NCBI RefSeq assembly: GCF_002614725.1
Contig: NZ_MRZN01000014.1
Coordinates: forward strand, 1-64,000
DNA length: 64,000 nucleotides
DNA from: Staphylococcus edaphicus
GTDB lineage: Bacteria > Bacillota > Bacilli > Staphylococcales > Staphylococcaceae
Reading direction: 5' to 3'
Position numbers and translations under genes: made by a program. Below the pieces are notes generated by a model, which was given only the letters and a program-made list of their open reading frames with translations, did no database searches and was not told where the DNA came from. Positions within the stretch are counted from its first letter, which is position 1. Each line of letters starts with the position of its first letter. This document shows positions 54,327-61,850 of the stretch, piece after piece.

Positions 54327-54784
54327 ATCAGTTGGATACAGAGGATACAGCACTTATTAAAAATCTTGTATCCACATAAAATGCATTAGATCAATGCTTG
54401 TAAGGGGTGAAAACAGGGTGGATACACCGCATGAAAATTGTTGTATCCTCAATGAACATCATTGTGACAAGGGGTATAGAGAAAGGGATACATTTGTAAG
54501 CTTGAAACTTTTAAATAGTTAACCATTTTCTGAAAACTTATAGGGTTATAAAGTTAGGGAATGGTTCGATGTATCCAAATAGGGTTAAACTCTTGCCACT
54601 ATTGAAACCGGATTGGATACAACAAAAAAATGGGTTTGTATCCAAGTAAAATAATCATCTTTAAGCTTTGTTTTATCAAGCTTTTATTGGATACAAGAAA
54701 AATACTACCCGTTGTAACCATTGTAAAATTGCTGTATCCAAATAGTTTAAGTGTAAAAAGAAACTTAAAATAGGAGTGGTTAAA
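54327..54784. other. replication origin with GGATAC/GTATCC iterons
   Basis: About 460 bp without a gene, directly behind rep. It has eleven hexamers: GGATAC at 54334, 54343, 54420, 54486, 54615 and 54689; GTATCC at 54368, 54443, 54571, 54638 and 54734. After the first two, orientations strictly alternate, and several are extended to TTGGATACAA or its complement. Chance would give less than one copy. This is how SaPI ori iterons lie relative to rep. Confidence 0.87.
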
Positions 54785-55162
54785 ATGTTAACTATACACA
54801 GACCAATTTTTAATAAAGGAATCACCTTTGAAAAGAAAATTGCTAAAGAAAAATGGAATAAATTAGTAGAATTATTGGAAGAATCCAAAGTACCAGTTAA
54901 ACAAAAAAGTGAAACAGGTAATGAAATCTTTCTAGCGATCATTGATGAAAATATTGCTGATATCGAATTGTATTATAACTTTGGTATTGAAGGAGAATTT
55001 GTCCATATCCAACTGTGGTATTACAGATTCAAGCTCATAGCATTAAATGAAAAGCATAACGAAAAAAATCATAATTTTAAAAGTATTCATGAAGCAATGG
55101 AATATATAAACAGTATATTACGTGATATTGCATTTGATAGGAAACAAATGCCTACAGCATGA
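54785..55162 (+). CDS. island hypothetical protein
   Basis: 125 residues from ATG 54785, 8 bp after AGGAGTGG. Mixed alpha/beta: KEKWNKLVELLEESKVPVKQK, then ELYYNFGIEGEFVHIQLWYYRFK. No domain recognised. Proteins of this size follow the origin in many SaPI-like islands. Confidence 0.7.
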   Translation: MLTIHRPIFNKGITFEKKIAKEKWNKLVELLEESKVPVKQKSETGNEIFLAIIDENIADIELYYNFGIEGEFVHIQLWYYRFKLIALNEKHNEKNHNFKSIHEAMEYINSILRDIAFDRKQMPTA

Positions 55163-55284
55163 TTAGTTTGAACGCCTAATAGATATTAACGATTTATTAT
55201 ATCTATATATATAATACAAGGCAACTTTGAATTGGTAATGGCAAGGCTGAAGAACTATCTAACATATATTAAAAGGAAAAAAGG

Positions 55285-55758
55285 ATGATGAATATGATAC
55301 ACAAGAGACCAACACAAACATTCACTTTAAATAAACAAAGACTGAATCATATAGATATTAATCAATTAAAGGCTAACAACAAGCCTATCTGCCACATCTA
55401 TAAAACTCATGGCAAGTATCACTATTTAGAAATAGACTTCATCACATGTGACTGGTGCTTATCAAGTAAAGGTCAGGCATATCTACAATCTAAGCTGAAC
55501 ATGGAACTATTAACCACATGGTTAAAGGGATACAACCTTAAGCTCAACTATACAAGTGTGGGGCATATGACTATCTACTTACGAGCAGACATAAAGACAA
55601 TAGAGTTCCTTATAAACGAATTGAATGTGATGAGCCGTAGTAATGCATATTGGTATCAGTATCGAATAGGTAACAGTATGCAGTACATCGAAAGAGAGGT
55701 AGGTTATGTATCACCTATTAAACATGTGAAGAACAATGTAAACAAAGTCAAAGCATAA
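55285..55758 (+). CDS. island hypothetical protein
   Basis: 157 residues; three in-frame ATGs (55285, 55288, 55294) compete after AAAGGAAAAAAGG, so the start is uncertain by three residues. Basic, beta-rich sequence with CDWCLSSKGQAYL and a Tyr-rich end (NAYWYQYRIGNSMQYIE). Not recognised. Confidence 0.65.
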   Translation: MMNMIHKRPTQTFTLNKQRLNHIDINQLKANNKPICHIYKTHGKYHYLEIDFITCDWCLSSKGQAYLQSKLNMELLTTWLKGYNLKLNYTSVGHMTIYLRADIKTIEFLINELNVMSRSNAYWYQYRIGNSMQYIEREVGYVSPIKHVKNNVNKVKA

Positions 55759-55769
55759 GGGAGAATGAC

Positions 55770-56138
55770 ATGTCTAAAGATGAATTGAAAGTATATATTA
55801 TCAACTATATTAAATACTATAACAATGTAACCTTTATTGATTTAGAAGAACTGTTTGAATCATTGCATATTGAATATCAAGGTGAGCTTACATTCGTACA
55901 TGTAGACAATAACAATATAGTGTTGTGGCATGGTTGGAGTAATGAAGTGATTAGTATAGTTGGTGATCTATTAACATCAGAACAACTTGAACTAGAACGA
56001 ACAGATGTAACAACATATGCAAGGCATGGTATGTATTTAGACTTACCTTTAATGTCAAATCCATTTGATTATTCAGACATACGTTGGTTACCCGTTGAAT
56101 TAAAACTAGGCAATACTTTGGAAGCATTACTACATTAG
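55770..56138 (+). CDS. island hypothetical protein
   Basis: 122 residues, 11 bp after the previous stop, with AGGGAG before the ATG. Contains DNNNIVLWHGWSNEVISIV and PLMSNPFDYSDIRWLPVELKL-type segments. Resembles generic pathogenicity-island proteins; function unknown. Confidence 0.68.
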   Translation: MSKDELKVYIINYIKYYNNVTFIDLEELFESLHIEYQGELTFVHVDNNNIVLWHGWSNEVISIVGDLLTSEQLELERTDVTTYARHGMYLDLPLMSNPFDYSDIRWLPVELKLGNTLEALLH

Positions 56139-56151
56139 GAGATGTTGCGTT

Positions 56152-56259
56152 ATGACTTATAGCAAATTGTTGGCACGTTACTTAGTATATTGCGAATCAT
56201 CTGCAAAGGTATTAAAAGGTATAAACTACAAAAGTTATTTAGATATGAAAAATAAGTAA
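56152..56259 (+). CDS. 35-residue basic peptide
   Basis: Short frame from ATG 56152, with GGAGAT before it, 13 bp after the previous stop; ends NYKSYLDMKNK. Tyr- and Lys-rich with no membrane helix. Its ribosome site and tight spacing support translation. Confidence 0.5.
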   Translation: MTYSKLLARYLVYCESSAKVLKGINYKSYLDMKNK

Positions 56260-56400
56260 ATGCAGGGTGAACCGCCCCCCATCAAAACAAATCAAGAATA
56301 TTTCGATACTAGGAGAACGGCGGGTGGTCTCGATTTCGCAAGAATTTGAAGAATTTACGCATACAACCCTATACCCCCACCACCTATATTAAAAGAGGAG
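56260..56400. other. GC-rich patch, candidate cos packaging site
   Basis: In otherwise AT-rich DNA there is a run of Cs (ccgcccccc at about 56270-56278), then ggcgggtggtctcgat (about 56317-56332) and cccccaccacc (about 56381-56391), with no gene. It directly precedes a P27-type small terminase-like gene, as cos sites do in cos phages and cos-type SaPIs. The assignment rests on position and base composition only. Confidence 0.4.
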
Positions 56401-56407
56401 TAGATTA

Positions 56408-56773
56408 ATGAAATTAAATGAAGAACAACGTAAAGCGCGTGATAAGTTAGTAGCTAAAGAAGAGAAAAGATTACTAGAGATATATAAAGACTTACCAAAT
56501 GAAAAGTTAAAGGTAGCACAAGGGCTTATTAAGCAAGCAGCACGTAACAGAGTGATGCTTAACTACATGTGGAAGGACATTCAAGAGAATGGTGAATATG
56601 ATTTGTTTCAACAATCTCAAAATGTGCCGGCTTATGAAAGAGAAAGACCTATTGCACGTCTATACAATACACGCGATCAATCTTATCAAAGAGTAATCAA
56701 ACAATTAACAGATTTATTGCCTAAAGAAAACATACAGAATGAAACAAATGAACCGTCAACTGACTATTTATAA
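56408..56773 (+). CDS. terS: P27-family-like phage terminase small subunit
   Basis: 121 residues. N-terminal ARDKLVAKEEKRLLEIYKDL, then LIKQAARNRVMLNYMWKDI and QENGEYDLFQQSQNVPAYE, ending ERPIARLYNTRDQSYQRVI and KQLTDLLPKE. This pattern is that of P27-type small terminases of cos phages. In PICIs a TerS-like protein redirects the helper phage packaging machinery to island DNA. RBS AGAGGAG. No large terminase is present, consistent with a satellite. Confidence 0.68.
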   Translation: MKLNEEQRKARDKLVAKEEKRLLEIYKDLPNEKLKVAQGLIKQAARNRVMLNYMWKDIQENGEYDLFQQSQNVPAYERERPIARLYNTRDQSYQRVIKQLTDLLPKENIQNETNEPSTDYL

Positions 56774-56871
56774 TCAATGTATTGAAAAGATGTTAGGAAA
56801 ATTTACAATCTTGCGCTGACAAACTAAATGGTTAACAAGATTAAATTAAATAAAACAAAGGAGATGTTCTA

Positions 56872-57108
56872 ATGAGCAATATAAATATTTTTGAATGGAA
56901 CAAAGTAAAGAGTAAGATTAGAGAAATTCGACAAGAAATTGATGAAACTAAGCAATTAGATACAATTGATAGAAATAAAAATAGGTATCTGACTAATGTC
57001 TTACGTGAATTAAGTGTTCTTGAAAATATGGTAAATGATTTAATGGATCAAACAAAAGATAGTAGTCCAGTAAATAAAATCAAAAGATTATACAACAGAT
57101 ATAAATAA
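56872..57108 (+). CDS. small coiled-coil protein
   Basis: 78 residues, strongly helical and charged (KSKIREIRQEIDETKQLD, LRELSVLENMVNDLM). AAAGGAG precedes the ATG. It lies 12 bp before the next gene. It may be a phage-interference factor by position, but sequence gives no function. Confidence 0.65.
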   Translation: MSNINIFEWNKVKSKIREIRQEIDETKQLDTIDRNKNRYLTNVLRELSVLENMVNDLMDQTKDSSPVNKIKRLYNRYK

Positions 57109-57120
57109 GGAGAGATAATT

Positions 57121-57729
57121 ATGGCTTTAAAAAATACCGAAAAACCTAATGTGAATGAGATTTTTCCAGTGCACATTGATTTGATACAAAACATGCTAGA
57201 ACAAAATAAGGAGATAAAAAATCAAGATTCATATCAAGAAAGAATTAATGTTCTTTTTGATCAATTAGAAAATGGCAATCTGACTGTAAATGAATACGAT
57301 AATATTGTAAATGAAATTGATGATTTAAGACGTGAAAAAGCTACGAACCCTAATATAAATGGTCGAGTTGTTTTAAATTTACCTAATGGTATTAATTCAA
57401 TTGAAGAGCTGAAAAAACTAACAGAAAAAGAAGATAAAAAGGCTAATGAAGTGATTCAAAAAGTTGAAGATGAAAATCGTAAACTAAAAACACAAATTGA
57501 AGAAATACAATCGAAGATTGAATTGAATAACGAGTATATAGGTGAAATTAACAACTATGAGTCAGTTAATGAGCTAGTTAAACCTATTGTAAATGGAGAG
57601 AAAACCTATTATGACTCGGAACGTTTTTATAGTGCGTTCATGTGGCATAAAACGATTGGTTTACTGTCTGCAAAAGGAAAGGGTAAATCAGTAATAAAGT
57701 ATCCTGACTTTAAAGCTAGAGCAAAATAA
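57121..57729 (+). CDS. coiled-coil island protein of unknown function
   Basis: 202 residues. Long central coiled coil (about 95-140, VIQKVEDENRKLKTQIEEI), with a C-terminal region rich in Lys/Tyr (MWHKTIGLLSAKGKGKSVI). Lying just after the terS-like gene, it could be a capsid-size or packaging factor. The sequence does not look like an HK97 capsid, so this stays speculative. Confidence 0.65.
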   Translation: MALKNTEKPNVNEIFPVHIDLIQNMLEQNKEIKNQDSYQERINVLFDQLENGNLTVNEYDNIVNEIDDLRREKATNPNINGRVVLNLPNGINSIEELKKLTEKEDKKANEVIQKVEDENRKLKTQIEEIQSKIELNNEYIGEINNYESVNELVKPIVNGEKTYYDSERFYSAFMWHKTIGLLSAKGKGKSVIKYPDFKARAK

Positions 57730-57736
57730 AGTAATA

Positions 57737-57770
57737 GATGCTAACTTAAGTGTTAGCATCTGATTTCTAT
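57737..57770 (+). terminator. terminator after the packaging-module genes
   Basis: Perfect 10-bp stem agatgctaac/gttagcatct (57737-57762), with a modest T-rich tail. Confidence 0.8.
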
Positions 57771-57787
57771 TTGATAGGGAGGATGCC

Positions 57788-58258
57788 ATGATTTTAAAAC
57801 ATGCTGAATCAGTATTATTGTATTTTGATGAACCTAAAGTAAGTGAATATGAAATACTTATAAAATATAATCCGACTATTATCAATAAAAAGATATACTC
57901 CCTTCAAGAACAGATAAATGAAAGTTATCATTTAAATGTTAGTCATACAGTGTGTGATGAAGTGAGTGGTGTTATATCGGTGTCATACCCATTAGAAAAA
58001 TTAGTTATCTGGATTATACAAAAACAAGATGATTTAGATCGTTTTAAAAAGTATAGTGTTATAAGAATGAATTTATTAAAGCAAATTCTTAGAGAATATA
58101 CAAAACAAGAACAAAAAGAAGTGATGGATTACATGCGTTCTAATGGACGTATAAAGGCTTATGAGACGATTGACAAACTACAAAAGGATTTATACAAATT
58201 TAAGTATTCTAACCGTAATAATAGTGCTAAGAAGCATAGTAAAGCAACTGTAGTGTGA
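57788..58258 (+). CDS. ArpU/RinA-like putative late regulator
   Basis: 156 residues. The C-terminal half (about 75-145) is helical with WIIQKQDDLDRFKKYSVIR and EQKEVMDYMRSNGRIKAYE, reminiscent of ArpU/RinA-type phage regulators. AGGGAGG precedes the ATG. Paired with a sigma-region-4-like gene; likely controls transcription of the right arm. Moderate evidence. Confidence 0.5.
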   Translation: MILKHAESVLLYFDEPKVSEYEILIKYNPTIINKKIYSLQEQINESYHLNVSHTVCDEVSGVISVSYPLEKLVIWIIQKQDDLDRFKKYSVIRMNLLKQILREYTKQEQKEVMDYMRSNGRIKAYETIDKLQKDLYKFKYSNRNNSAKKHSKATVV

Positions 58259-58274
58259 GGATTGTGATAAATAT

Positions 58275-58610
58275 ATGAATTATGATAAAGCTACATTAAA
58301 GAAATTTATACTTAACTATCATAGTGTACAGAAAAATGATGATGTAAATGAATGTAATAATGATTTAAGTGATTTTTTTGAACTTAATAATCAAGTGGAA
58401 GCAGACTTTTATGCCGATAATAATATAGAAGACGTGATACTTTATAATGAATTAGAAGAGATGATAGAAAAAGTTGGGACAGATAAAGAGCATTATATAT
58501 TTTGGTTGTTAAGTGAGGGATATTCATACAAAGAAATTGGGAATGTTTTTTATGTAACTGAGGGTAGAGTGAAACAAATATTTGATGGATTGTTGAACAA
58601 GATATCTTAA
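58275..58610 (+). CDS. sigma-70 region 4-like HTH protein
   Basis: 111 residues, very acidic N-terminus, then a C-terminal HTH (YIFWLLSEGYSYKEIGNVF, YVTEGRVKQIFDGLL) like sigma region 4 or phage late activators. Ribosome site weak (GAGGA, about 13 bp away). It probably acts with the gene before it. Confidence 0.65.
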   Translation: MNYDKATLKKFILNYHSVQKNDDVNECNNDLSDFFELNNQVEADFYADNNIEDVILYNELEEMIEKVGTDKEHYIFWLLSEGYSYKEIGNVFYVTEGRVKQIFDGLLNKIS

Positions 58611-58906
58611 TTTGGTAGCTTTTTATTTTCTATCTATTATTACTAAACATGAGATTAAGTATTTCTTAGCTAGGTTATTTTTACTGCGCAAATGCTAGAA
58701 TCAATGATAAATAAGAATATATTAAATATGAAGAAATATTTCGATTAATTTTTAAATAGATGTTATTACGTTTTGTTTAGAAATACTTCAAGATATTAAG
58801 TATGTTCAATTTTTGTTAACTTTTAATTAATGTTGTAACAAATTAAAAATTTTATGATAAAAATGATGTGAACAACTAATTATTAAAATATTTTGGAGGT
58901 ATTTAA
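58611..58906. other. AT-rich leader of the secreted-protein gene
   Basis: About 300 bp without a gene. Strongly AT-rich with several possible -10 boxes; no clear operator or terminator. It separates the regulatory module from the cargo, so promoters of the secreted-protein gene lie here. Confidence 0.4.
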
Positions 58907-59512
58907 ATGAAATTTAAAAATTTGATTATCGGAACAGTAGCATGTACGACTATTATTGGATTTACAGGGGCTTATGCAGATGCTACAACTTCGCAGTATA
59001 ATAATACTAGTGTAAGTGAGAAATCGATTAGTAAATCCTTACCTACGCAAAATGATTTGAAAAATTCACATTATACGGTTCAAAAAAATAATGACGGTAG
59101 TACTTCTTATAATATTACTGATCAAGAATATGTTGAATTGTTAAGAGAAAATGGCCAAAATGAGGTAGCTAATAAACTTGAACAAGAAATTCAAAAAGAA
59201 AATAATGGCATAAATATGTATAAAGCTAAAAATGGTGTGAATTCTGTGAGTGTAACGGGAAAAGGAGCTGTAGTAATAAAAGTTAATAAAACAGTTGCAA
59301 AAGCCTTGGCAGCTACTGGTGGTGGGGCAGCCGGAGCTGCGGCTGGTCTTCTAGTTAATGCAATACCTGGTTTAGGTCAAATCGCTACACCTGTAGTATC
59401 TGGTGCTGCAGCTGGTTTGATAGGATTTCTAGCACAAAATTCAGTTAAAGGCGGCGCATGGATTAAAGTCGGATTGGTATCTAAGAAAACATTAGCAGTC
59501 GGATGGCAATAA
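58907..59512 (+). CDS. secreted bacteriocin-like precursor
   Basis: 201 residues. Sec signal peptide (MKFKNLIIGTVACTTIIGF, cleavage likely after ADA, residue 26). A polar acidic middle (about 27-115) is followed by a Gly/Ala-rich hydrophobic C-terminus (about 120-201) with ATGGGAAGAAAG and IPGLGQ and two potential membrane helices, ending AVGW. The shape, a cleavable acidic pro-region plus a membrane-active tail, fits bacteriocins made from large precursors. GGAGG precedes the ATG. No known family recognised. Confidence 0.7.
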   Translation: MKFKNLIIGTVACTTIIGFTGAYADATTSQYNNTSVSEKSISKSLPTQNDLKNSHYTVQKNNDGSTSYNITDQEYVELLRENGQNEVANKLEQEIQKENNGINMYKAKNGVNSVSVTGKGAVVIKVNKTVAKALAATGGGAAGAAAGLLVNAIPGLGQIATPVVSGAAAGLIGFLAQNSVKGGAWIKVGLVSKKTLAVGWQ

Positions 59513-59537
59513 GATAATATTTTGAAAGGAGAGAACT

Positions 59538-59705
59538 ATGAGAACATTTTTAATTATTATAACAGCTCTCATTTTATCTTTGGTTATTTCATTTTTAATA
59601 TTTAAATTTCTAGATAATACTTTCGGAAACATATTAGTCAGTTTAGCAAATGGAATGATTGTTATTGTTTCAATATATTTATGGAAAATATTAGAGAATC
59701 GCTAA
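59538..59705 (+). CDS. 55-residue two-helix membrane protein, putative immunity protein
   Basis: From ATG 59538 with AAAGGAGAG before it, 25 bp after the previous stop. 55 residues with two helices (FLIIITALILSLVISFLIF and MIVIVSIYLWKIL) and a short positive end. Size, position and topology suit an immunity protein for the secreted peptide before it; this is inference from arrangement. Confidence 0.6.
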   Translation: MRTFLIIITALILSLVISFLIFKFLDNTFGNILVSLANGMIVIVSIYLWKILENR

Positions 59706-59770
59706 TAACCTATTAAAAAAGATTTATTTTTATTTTGTAAAATTTTAAAATGTAATATTTGTTATCTACA

Positions 59771-59802
59771 GGGTAGGCACTTATGTGCTTGCCCTATTTT
59801 TT
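59771..59802 (+). terminator. terminator of the bacteriocin-like pair
   Basis: Ten-bp stem gggtaggcac/gtgcttgccc (with G-T pairs), then a T-run. It overlaps the region where the -35 box of the next RNA would lie. Confidence 0.85.
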
Positions 59803-59803
59803 G

Positions 59804-59812
59804 TGTTATAAT
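59804..59812 (+). promoter_or_regulatory. extended -10 promoter of the structured RNA
   Basis: TG-T-TATAAT at 59804-59812, an extended -10 box; the -35 is poor. Start of transcription expected near 59819. Confidence 0.6.
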
Positions 59813-59819
59813 GTAAATA

Positions 59820-60012
59820 CAAAGAGCCTTAGCGCTCATCAAAATTTCACATCGGAGGTCGCCATGTTCTGCGGATATTGGTTGGCGTGACTGTTGCTGA
59901 CGGGTAGCGCTCGAAACCTCCATACATAATGATTAATTAGAGGGTTCTAGTATATCTTGAATATATGTGGAACTCTTTCAACCACCCACACATGTCACTG
60001 GGTGGTTATTTT
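59820..60012 (+). ncRNA. structured RNA upstream of an Abi_2 gene (abiF-motif-like, possible RNA antitoxin)
   Basis: No ORF. GGAGGT (59854-59859) pairs with ACCTCC (59916-59921), with an inner stem CGCCA (59860-59864)/TGGCG (59883-59887). AGCGCT at 59831-59836 can pair with AGCGCT at 59906-59911, which would make a pseudoknot. A hairpin agggttc/gaactct follows (59941-59975), then a terminator with 9-bp stem aaccaccca/tgggtggtt (ends about 60007) and a T-tail. Abi_2 genes are known to have a conserved upstream RNA, the abiF motif; whether this one fits that model needs a covariance search. Confidence 0.65.
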
Positions 60013-60078
60013 ACTATAAAACGTATTTATAATATTTACAGAAGTTATCCAAAGAGGGAAAGAAATTCAGCTAAATTA

Positions 60079-60107
60079 TTTACAAATGAAGAAAAATAGT
60101 GTATATT
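60079..60107 (+). promoter_or_regulatory. promoter of the Abi gene
   Basis: TTTACA (60079-60084), 17-bp spacer, TATATT (60102-60107): near-consensus sigma-A promoter separate from that of the RNA upstream. Confidence 0.75.
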
Positions 60108-60122
60108 CTATCTATCGATCAA

Positions 60123-60160
60123 GCCATACCACCTATTTATTTAGGAGTATGGCATTTTTT
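60123..60160 (+). terminator. leader terminator (attenuator) before the Abi gene
   Basis: GCCATAC (60123-60129)/GTATGGC (60147-60153) with inner cct/agg pairing and six Ts, only about 10 nt after the expected transcription start and 18 bp before the Abi ATG. Most transcripts should stop here unless relieved, so toxin expression is kept low. Confidence 0.85.
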
Positions 60161-60177
60161 ATATTAAAGAGGATATT

Positions 60178-61161
60178 ATGAAACCATTTAAAACATATGA
60201 AGAACAAGTTGATATTTTAAAGTCACGTGGGCTTATAGTTGATGAGAATACAATCTATGATTTACAAAATGAAAATTATTACAATGTGATTAATGGGTAT
60301 AAAGATTTGTTTTTAGAGTTGAAACCTGATTCAAAAGAGCCAATGATACCAGAAAAATTTGTAGAGGGTGCAAGTTTTGAAGAAATCTTTGCATTATATA
60401 AACTTGATAGAAGATTGAGAAATACTTTATTAGAGTATTTATTAGTATTTGAAACACATTTAAAATCTAGAATAGCTTATTTTTTTAGTGAAAAATACAA
60501 AGAGCCACATTCATATTTATATTTTCAAAATTATACTTCTAATAGTGATAAGACTAAAAGTGTTGTAAAGACAGTTGCTGTTTTAAGTAATATAATGACA
60601 AAGAAAAACATCGAACCAGTGGATCACTATATTAAAAATCATAAGGGAGTACCTTTTTGGATTTTAATGAATTATCTAACTGTTGGGAATGTGTCCCATT
60701 TATATGAAATATTAGATGAAGAAATTAAGGTGAAAGTCGCAAGTAACTATTCTGAAAAATTTAATAGACAATATGAGATGCAAGTTAATATACAAAGTGT
60801 AGATGTGGAATCGGTACTAAAACAAGTTAACTTTTTTAGAAATGTGTGTGCTCATGAAGAAAGGCTTTATGATTTTAAATTGAAAAAACGTGTGAAGTCA
60901 CTTAATCTAATAAGTAATTATAATGATATTTCAAATATAAATATAGTGAATGATAATCTACAATCAAAGTTGTTTGATATGATTTTATTTTTAATTTTCT
61001 TTTTAAATAAAAGAGATTATAGTAAATTGCTTGAAGAGTTGGATCAACATATAGATTATTATTCTAAACAAATGCATACAATTAATAAGAAGCATATATA
61101 TGAAAAAGTAGGATGCTTAACCGATACATTTAGCGATATTTTAAACTTTAAAGACTTATAA
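60178..61161 (+). CDS. Abi_2/AbiF-family HEPN protein (abortive infection)
   Basis: 327 residues. The N-terminal FKTYEEQVDILKSRGLIV and YYNVINGYKDLF match Abi_2 (PF07751). A helical core follows (LYKLDRRLRNTLLEYLLVFE, THLKSRIAYFF). The C-terminal HEPN RNase signature RxxxxH is R221-NVCA-H226. HEPN proteins of this type cleave RNA and stop growth during phage infection. AGAGGA lies 5 bp before the ATG. Upstream are a structured RNA, its own promoter and an attenuator, as expected for an RNA-controlled toxin. Fold assignment strong; control mechanism inferred. Confidence 0.85.
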   Translation: MKPFKTYEEQVDILKSRGLIVDENTIYDLQNENYYNVINGYKDLFLELKPDSKEPMIPEKFVEGASFEEIFALYKLDRRLRNTLLEYLLVFETHLKSRIAYFFSEKYKEPHSYLYFQNYTSNSDKTKSVVKTVAVLSNIMTKKNIEPVDHYIKNHKGVPFWILMNYLTVGNVSHLYEILDEEIKVKVASNYSEKFNRQYEMQVNIQSVDVESVLKQVNFFRNVCAHEERLYDFKLKKRVKSLNLISNYNDISNINIVNDNLQSKLFDMILFLIFFLNKRDYSKLLEELDQHIDYYSKQMHTINKKHIYEKVGCLTDTFSDILNFKDL

Positions 61162-61212
61162 TTAATATTATACTATGTTGTTTACTACAACTTGTATTTA
61201 ATGATGAAAACT

Positions 61213-61246
61213 AACACTCACCAATTAACTGGTGGGTGTTTTTTAT
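61213..61246 (+). terminator. terminator of the Abi gene
   Basis: Eleven-bp stem aacactcacca/tggtgggtgtt, one G-T pair, followed by a T-run. Confidence 0.93.
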
Positions 61247-61256
61247 AAATAAAAAG

Positions 61257-61278
61257 GTATCTACCTAAGTAGACACCC
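61257..61278 (-). terminator. terminator of the convergent membrane-protein gene
   Basis: Stem ggt-tctac/gtaga-acc around ctaa, with T-rich sequence on the minus strand. Confidence 0.65.
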
Positions 61279-61295
61279 TAGTTACTTTACTTACT

Positions 61296-61724
61296 CTACT
61301 TACTCTTTTTTAATGTACTAGTTTTTTCTTTACTAGTTTTTTTACTTAAATTTTCAGTGCCAAATAATCGTTCTTGTAAAGAAGGTTTACTATTATCTTC
61401 AGGCTGAATCGTAATATGTTTCTTATCTTTTTTTTCTACATAATACTCATAATTACCTTTATCTTCTTCTAATACAAAATAAAAACCATCAGGATTGGCA
61501 CCTTTTTTTAAAGGAAAAACAGTAACTTTATCACCTATAGTGCCAACATCCATACCATTTTTACTAGATCTGAGATATAGCGTTTGTTGTGGATTATCAT
61601 TATATTTATACTCCCAAACACCTTTTATTTTTTCATCTGGAGTTCTTTGAAAGTAATAACTGCATGCACACGCAACTAAAAAACCAACCATAAAAAATAT
61701 TATGTATGGAATAATTCTTTTCAT
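61296..61724 (-). CDS. membrane-anchored or lipoprotein-like protein
   Basis: 142 residues. N-terminal helix (IIPYIIFFMVGFLVACACSYY) with LVAC, a possible lipobox Cys at about 19. A beta-rich extracytoplasmic domain (about 30-110, GVWEYKYNDNPQQTLYLRS) is followed by a Lys/Ser/Thr-rich tail. AAGGAGC precedes the ATG. Function unknown. It is the only minus-strand gene in the right part of the window. Confidence 0.65.
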   Translation of the reverse strand: MKRIIPYIIFFMVGFLVACACSYYFQRTPDEKIKGVWEYKYNDNPQQTLYLRSSKNGMDVGTIGDKVTVFPLKKGANPDGFYFVLEEDKGNYEYYVEKKDKKHITIQPEDNSKPSLQERLFGTENLSKKTSKEKTSTLKKSK

Positions 61725-61814
61725 AATATGTAGCTCCTTTAGTTATTTTTTTAAAATTAGTATATCATAAAATTTTTAAGTTTTGTTTATACTTACTAAT
61801 TTTATTTACTTATA

Positions 61815-61828
61815 CGAACAAATGTTCT
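61815..61828. promoter_or_regulatory. LexA (SOS) box upstream of the YolD-like gene
   Basis: CGAACAAATGTTCT, nearly the full Gram-positive LexA consensus CGAACRNRYGTTCG, 23 bp before the start codon of the YolD-like gene. It predicts damage induction. It resembles the uvrB box at 16804. Confidence 0.88.
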
Positions 61829-61850
61829 ATTATATTCATGAGGTGATTAT

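Noticed and set aside
57121..57729. Capsid-size determinant (CcmA-like)
   Set aside because: Position is suggestive, but the sequence has no recognisable capsid-fold motif.
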